Positions 6,849 through 10,153 of a stretch of 10,153 nucleotides of DNA are shown here, one piece after another. The first letter of the stretch is position 1, and every line of letters begins with the position of its first letter. Under the pieces are notes generated by a model that was given only the letters and a program-made list of their open reading frames with translations, was not told the DNA's origin and did no database searches. Source of the stretch: JAAYLC01 sp964636665 (lineage in GTDB: Bacteria; Bacteroidota; Bacteroidia; Flavobacteriales; Flavobacteriaceae); assembly GCA_964636665.1 (NCBI GenBank), contig CAZWVT010000060.1:1-10153 (forward strand), written 5' to 3'. The position numbers were made by a program, and so were the translations under genes.

Positions 6849-8030
6849 ATGAAAAAACTTTTACTGTTTATCGGAATTGTTTTCGCCGGTTTTACTTTGC
6901 AAGCACAGGTTGTTGTAAACCCAAATCCGAATCCATTGTATAGTTGTGATGACAACAATGATGGATTTGCATTTTTTGATTTGCAACAAGCAGACGCAGA
7001 TATTACCCTTGGAGATATGTCTCTGATGGTTTCTTATTATGAAACTTTATCAGATGCGTCGAACGGTCTATTTCCTATTTACGGAATATACAACAATACT
7101 GTTCCCTATCAACAAACAGTCTATGCAAGAGCAGACAATTCCCAAGGCGATTTTGCGATTGCACAATTGGATTTGATAGTAGTGGACAGCCCGACTCCCG
7201 CTGAACCAACGCCATTTTTGGTTGGAGAAATCGACAATGATGGAATTGAACTGTTTGATTTGACTCTAAAAGACAATGAGATTATAAATGGCGAACCAGA
7301 TGTTTCGGTTCATTATTATGAAAATTACAACGATGCCGTGAATGGAACTCCAAGTGCAGAACTCAATAGTCCTTATCAAAATACAGTACCGTTTTCCCAA
7401 ATAATATACGCAAGAGCCACAAATAGTATTACAGCGTGCAGCACTGTTGTTCCTTTGGAATTAATCGTAGCGCCGTTGCCTCCAATTATCAATCCTATCG
7501 ACCTTGTTGTTTCCGATTCTGACGGTGATGGTATTGAAATATTTGACTTAACCGTGAATGATGCTATTATGCTTCAAGGATTGAATCCGATGGATTTTAG
7601 TGTAACTTATTATGAGTTAGAATCAGATGCTGAGGAAGATATTAATCCTATTGTCAATCCCACGGCATATCAAAACATTGAAAACCCACAGACTATTTAT
7701 GTTCGGGTAACGGATATTTCCTCAGGTCTTTATGTGACGACTTCATTTTTAATCTCTACGGATGTACTTTCCGTAAATGCTTTCATTTTTGATGATTTAA
7801 ATGTTTTTCCAAACCCAACTTCTGCGAATTTTACCGTTCAATCTTCACTATTCGGGGCGGAAATCGCTGTTTCACTTTATGACATTCTGGGAAAAAAGCT
7901 CCGGTCGGAAAAAATTCATCCGAAGAATGGAACTGCATCAATAGACATTTCCTCCTTTAAAAATGGTGTTTACCTTATTAAAATTTCTTCGGAAGGGAAT
8001 GAAACTGTTCGAAGATTAATTAAGGGTTAA
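6849..8030 (+). CDS. Secreted repeat protein with T9SS type A sorting domain
   Basis: I do not recognise a named gene. The 393-residue product starts with a signal peptide (MKKLLLFIGI to LQA, then Gln20). Three related units of about 83-86 residues follow at roughly 31-113, 126-208 and 219-304, spaced about 95 residues apart. Each opens with an acidic motif (DDNNDGFAFFDL, DNDGIELFDL, DGDGIEIFDL), has a central YYE (63-65, 156-158, 254-256) and ends with a P-x-x-Q-x-[VI]-Y-[AV]-R strand. Such units occur in large flavobacterial surface proteins; I infer Ig-like beta folds with possible Ca2+ sites at the acidic turns. Residues from about 314 form the sorting domain: DLNVFPNPTS, then SLYDILGKKL and KNGVYLIKIS, ending RRLIKG. 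It should cross the outer membrane by T9SS and be cut by PorU. It is probably monocistronic and convergent with the next gene. Ligand or role unknown. Confidence 0.9.
   Translation: MKKLLLFIGIVFAGFTLQAQVVVNPNPNPLYSCDDNNDGFAFFDLQQADADITLGDMSLMVSYYETLSDASNGLFPIYGIYNNTVPYQQTVYARADNSQGDFAIAQLDLIVVDSPTPAEPTPFLVGEIDNDGIELFDLTLKDNEIINGEPDVSVHYYENYNDAVNGTPSAELNSPYQNTVPFSQIIYARATNSITACSTVVPLELIVAPLPPIINPIDLVVSDSDGDGIEIFDLTVNDAIMLQGLNPMDFSVTYYELESDAEEDINPIVNPTAYQNIENPQTIYVRVTDISSGLYVTTSFLISTDVLSVNAFIFDDLNVFPNPTSANFTVQSSLFGAEIAVSLYDILGKKLRSEKIHPKNGTASIDISSFKNGVYLIKISSEGNETVRRLIKG
6939..7760 (+). repeat. Three tandem ~95-residue-period repeats in the secreted protein at 6849-8030
   Basis: Units are approximately 6939-7187, 7224-7472 and 7503-7760. 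Shared features are the acidic DxDG motif leading to FDL, a YYE triplet about 25 residues later, and a Y-x-N/Q-x-x-x-x-x-Q-x-x-Y-x-R strand about 30 residues after that. Units 2 and 3 resemble each other most at the FDL motif (GIELFDL, GIEIFDL). The similarity is at protein level only; the DNA has diverged, so recent expansion is unlikely. Confidence 0.8.
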
Positions 8031-8065
8031 ATCGTTAAGCAGTTCAGACTCTCATTTACTTTATA

Positions 8066-8100
8066 AAATCCCCTGAAACGAATACCATTTCAGGGGATTT
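8066..8100. terminator. Bidirectional terminator between convergent genes
   Basis: A perfect 13-bp inverted repeat, AAATCCCCTGAAA (8066-8078) and TTTCAGGGGATTT (8088-8100), with a 9-base loop. It lies 35 bases after the + strand stop at 8030 and 34 bases before the - strand stop at 8135. The stem holds a GC block with flanking A and T stretches, so it can act as an intrinsic terminator for both transcripts, although the T tails are short. Confidence 0.9.
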
Positions 8101-8134
8101 ATCAAAAAATGGATATATTACTTAGTTACCCGTC

Positions 8135-9793
8135 TTATTTTTTTATGAATTTAGTTCGTATGGTTGCTTTATCACTTTTTAATTCTACCACATAAATCCC
8201 ACTCTTTATGTGATTTACATCTATTTTTATAGAATTATCAGTAGTTAGCTCCGGTTGATTATACACTCTTTTTCCATCCATTGAAAACAGAGAAACATCA
8301 AATTTTTGGAAAGTTTCTTCGCCCGGAATTTCAATATTTAAAAAATCTGAAACCGGATTAGGGTATAAAATCATTTTTGAAATAAAATTGTTATTGGATG
8401 TGTTTAAGGTAGCATCTAATACAAAAAGTTTTGTTTCATAGGTTGTCTTATCAAGAAAGCTTAAATAAATCTTGCCATTCAATTCAAAAACAAATTCTTT
8501 AAAAGTATAATTATCAGGATGAATCTCTAAAAACTGATTGGTTTCATCATAAGAAAACAATCTAAATTCAGTAGGTGATTCTTTCATTCGATACAAAAGA
8601 ACATTATCAAATTCTCCAACTAAATCAGCATAAGTAAAACCCGCTGGAAAATTTGATAAAGGTTCAACTTGTGAATCCCCTGCAGTAAAACTGTACAAGT
8701 TATTTTGATAATTAGAATCCTGATAATTCAGATATATTTTATCATTTAGCATTCCGGCATACATAAGTCCTACATAATCATTCGCTCCCGTAATTTCTTG
8801 AAAATCAACTCCGTCATAACTGTAAAGAGAGGGATTATACGTGGAGTTAGCGAGGGAAAACATATTTTTTCCATCATTTTCTGTCAAGTATATTGGAAAA
8901 AAATTATGTGTTTCATCTAAAATTGATGTAAATTCTGTTCCATCATATTCGTATAATGCATAAATATTTGAGATATGATTAGAAGCATATAAATAGAGTT
9001 TATCTTCTTTAGCCATTAATCCTCTTTGTGAATAATCATTTCGAAGTCCGGGAATCTGGGTTAAAGATGCACCGTCAAATTTAAATAAAGAATATCCTGA
9101 TTGATTATTTTGATAGCCTTCATAAGCTACAATAAATTGATTATCATATACTATTCCCGGCCAATATAATTTATAATTGGTATTGGGCTTGGGGATTTGA
9201 GTTAAACTATTTCCATCAAAATGATACAATACCTTTTCAGTTGCATTATTCACACTGTACCAAATCAACACTTGATTTAAATCGGAAGAATACAAAAATT
9301 GAAAATAATTGCTTTTATAATTTTGAGGAACATCAAACGCTTCAAAGAAAGTTCCATCAAAAGTTAAAATTGCTTTGTCATATCCCAAATCAAAGCAATT
9401 AAACCAAATGCTGTTATCGGTATCGTTGGCAAATAATTTGGAAGATTTACAGGGGTAATCGGTTGGCATAGAAATTACTTGAGTGGCTTTCATTGAGTGA
9501 TCATATTCGTATAAGAATTCATCATATTTGAAATAATGCTTGTTATCGATAGCCCCGTAGTATTCGACAGACTGACCCGGAGAAGAATTACTCCAAACTA
9601 TTTCCTCAAATGTAAATCCGTCATAAGCAAAAATTTTATTATTTGGCGAATAAATAATAAACGTCAAATTATCATTTGCTTTTATAGTCTTATTTATACT
9701 CATCTGATTAGGTTGATCAGGCACGAGTATCAGCTGTGAATAAGCGTTCATCCACAAAGAAGAACACAAAACCAAAAGTAAATACTTCCCCAT
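8135..9793 (-). CDS. Secreted DG-repeat (beta-propeller-like) protein with T9SS type A sorting domain
   Basis: I do not recognise a named gene. The 552-residue product has a signal peptide (MGKYLLLVLC to AYS, then Gln20). From residue 57 to about 460 it has about nine degenerate units of 40-48 residues. The clearest carry [YF]DG followed by an aromatic or Leu and then Ile (57-59, 145-147, 192-194, 239-241, 283-285, 326-328); weaker copies are near 97, 369, 415 and 458. Between them come strands such as KIYLNYQDS and KLYLYAS. The pattern resembles beta-propeller blades of Kelch or related type, inferred from spacing only. The C-terminal sorting domain starts near 470: ISKMILYPNPVSDFLNIEI, then SLFSMDGKRV and SGIYVVELKS, ending KFIKK. 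Cargo for PorV/PorU is likely. The ATG at 9793 fits the signal peptide. No exact -7 motif is seen in its AT-rich upstream region. Binding partner unknown. Confidence 0.88.
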   Translation of the reverse strand: MGKYLLLVLCSSLWMNAYSQLILVPDQPNQMSINKTIKANDNLTFIIYSPNNKIFAYDGFTFEEIVWSNSSPGQSVEYYGAIDNKHYFKYDEFLYEYDHSMKATQVISMPTDYPCKSSKLFANDTDNSIWFNCFDLGYDKAILTFDGTFFEAFDVPQNYKSNYFQFLYSSDLNQVLIWYSVNNATEKVLYHFDGNSLTQIPKPNTNYKLYWPGIVYDNQFIVAYEGYQNNQSGYSLFKFDGASLTQIPGLRNDYSQRGLMAKEDKLYLYASNHISNIYALYEYDGTEFTSILDETHNFFPIYLTENDGKNMFSLANSTYNPSLYSYDGVDFQEITGANDYVGLMYAGMLNDKIYLNYQDSNYQNNLYSFTAGDSQVEPLSNFPAGFTYADLVGEFDNVLLYRMKESPTEFRLFSYDETNQFLEIHPDNYTFKEFVFELNGKIYLSFLDKTTYETKLFVLDATLNTSNNNFISKMILYPNPVSDFLNIEIPGEETFQKFDVSLFSMDGKRVYNQPELTTDNSIKIDVNHIKSGIYVVELKSDKATIRTKFIKK

Positions 9794-10029
9794 AATGCTG
9801 TATTTTCGTTAAAAATAGTAATAATTATCAACAAAATAAATATTTAACGAATATATTCAACTTGATTTGTAAAACTTAACAAAAACAAAAATTAAAAAAA
9901 GTTATGCGTTTATAGGCATTTAATAATAGAAATGCTCCTTCGGCAATCAACGACTGGATATTACGCTTGTAAAAATTTTTACTTGGAATCTCACAACCTG
10001 ACAGGCTAAAACCAAGTATCAGTTCAAAA
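9794..10029. other. Intergenic stretch with small hairpins, no supported gene
   Basis: This is most of a 307-base gene-free gap (9794-10100). Bases 9794-9900 are very AT-rich and should hold the promoter of the - strand gene ending at 8135. Bases 9916-10018 are less AT-rich and hold two inverted repeats: GCATTT/AAATGC (9916-9921 with 9930-9935) and TACTTGG/CCAAGTA (9980-9986 with 10012-10018), the second enclosing CCTG/CAGG (9997-10000 with 10002-10005). This could be a small structured RNA, a remnant, or chance. I recognise no tRNA or known RNA family. Confidence 0.4.
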
Positions 10030-10068
10030 AAACAACCGCCTATTGAATTATTCTTTAGACGGTTGTTT
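10030..10068 (-). terminator. Intrinsic terminator for the - strand gene at the right edge
   Basis: A perfect 9-bp stem, AAACAACCG (10030-10038) with CGGTTGTTT (10060-10068), extended by CTA/TAG after one mismatch; the loop is 13 bases. Read on the - strand the stem runs into seven T, a good intrinsic terminator tail. It begins 33 bases beyond the stop codon of the partial - strand gene. On the + strand the tail is weaker (TTTATGTTTAATTT). Confidence 0.85.
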
Positions 10069-10100
10069 ATGTTTAATTTACTTAATTATTATTTCCCTAT

Positions 10101-10153
10101 CTATTCTTTTATCACTTTAAAAGTTCCAACTTTCCCGTCGATGATTACGTTTA
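10101..10153 (-). CDS. C-terminal end of a protein, probably another T9SS cargo (cut by the window edge)
   Basis: Reading the - strand from the right edge, one frame is open for 16 codons and ends at TAG (10103-10101); the other two frames hit stops early. The residues NVIIDGKVGTFKVIKE look like the last strand of a type A sorting domain: an x-D/G-G-K turn followed by T-x-K-[VL]-I-K. The strong terminator 33 bases downstream supports a real gene end here. The bulk of the gene lies outside the window, so its product cannot be named. Confidence 0.55.
   Translation of the reverse strand, partial: NVIIDGKVGTFKVIKE

Noticed and set aside
9764..9766. Cys10 in the signal peptide of the - strand DG-repeat protein as a lipoprotein site
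   Set aside because: The preceding residues are LLVL, without the small residue required just before Cys in a lipobox, and a normal cleavage site follows at AYS.
9932..10009. Twenty-five-codon + strand frame in the right intergenic gap
   Set aside because: It overlaps the hairpins, has no recognisable motif or clear ribosome site, and is of a length expected by chance.

Overview
The window reads as chromosomal DNA of a member of the Bacteroidota, most likely a flavobacterium. It is AT-rich, carries two core genes of the type IX secretion system (T9SS), encodes at least two proteins with T9SS C-terminal sorting domains, and has TAnnTTTG-type -7 promoter motifs. The signal peptides end in Ala-Gln or Ser-Gln, as is usual in this phylum.

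Left part (1-3839, + strand): the C-terminal part of porU, the C25-family sortase of the T9SS (its start lies left of the window), then porV, its outer-membrane partner, then cdd (cytidine deaminase). These are closely spaced and probably co-transcribed, with a possible extra promoter before porV. PorV shuttles cargo and PorU cuts off the sorting domain, so the two genes work as one maturation step at the cell surface.

Middle (3840-6663, + strand): an intergenic stretch with two candidate -7 elements, then pdhA (pyruvate dehydrogenase E1 alpha) and pdhC (E2 acetyltransferase with two lipoyl domains), 3 bases apart. E1 beta and E3 are not in the window.

Right part (6664-10153): two convergent genes for secreted proteins meet at a perfect 13-bp-stem terminator (8066-8100). 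The + strand gene has three copies of an acidic ~95-residue repeat. The - strand gene has about nine short DG-containing repeats that suggest a beta-propeller. Both end in a T9SS sorting domain, so PorU and PorV should process them. A 307-base gap follows, with small hairpins and a second strong terminator (10030-10068), then the last 16 codons of another - strand gene that also looks like a T9SS cargo end.

I saw no CRISPR array, tRNA, rRNA, insertion sequence or phage gene. No clearly new multi-gene system is visible. The least explained items are the two repeat-bearing cargo proteins, a calcium-loop-like segment inside PorV, the contrasting linkers of the E2 protein, and the structured block near 9916-10018.
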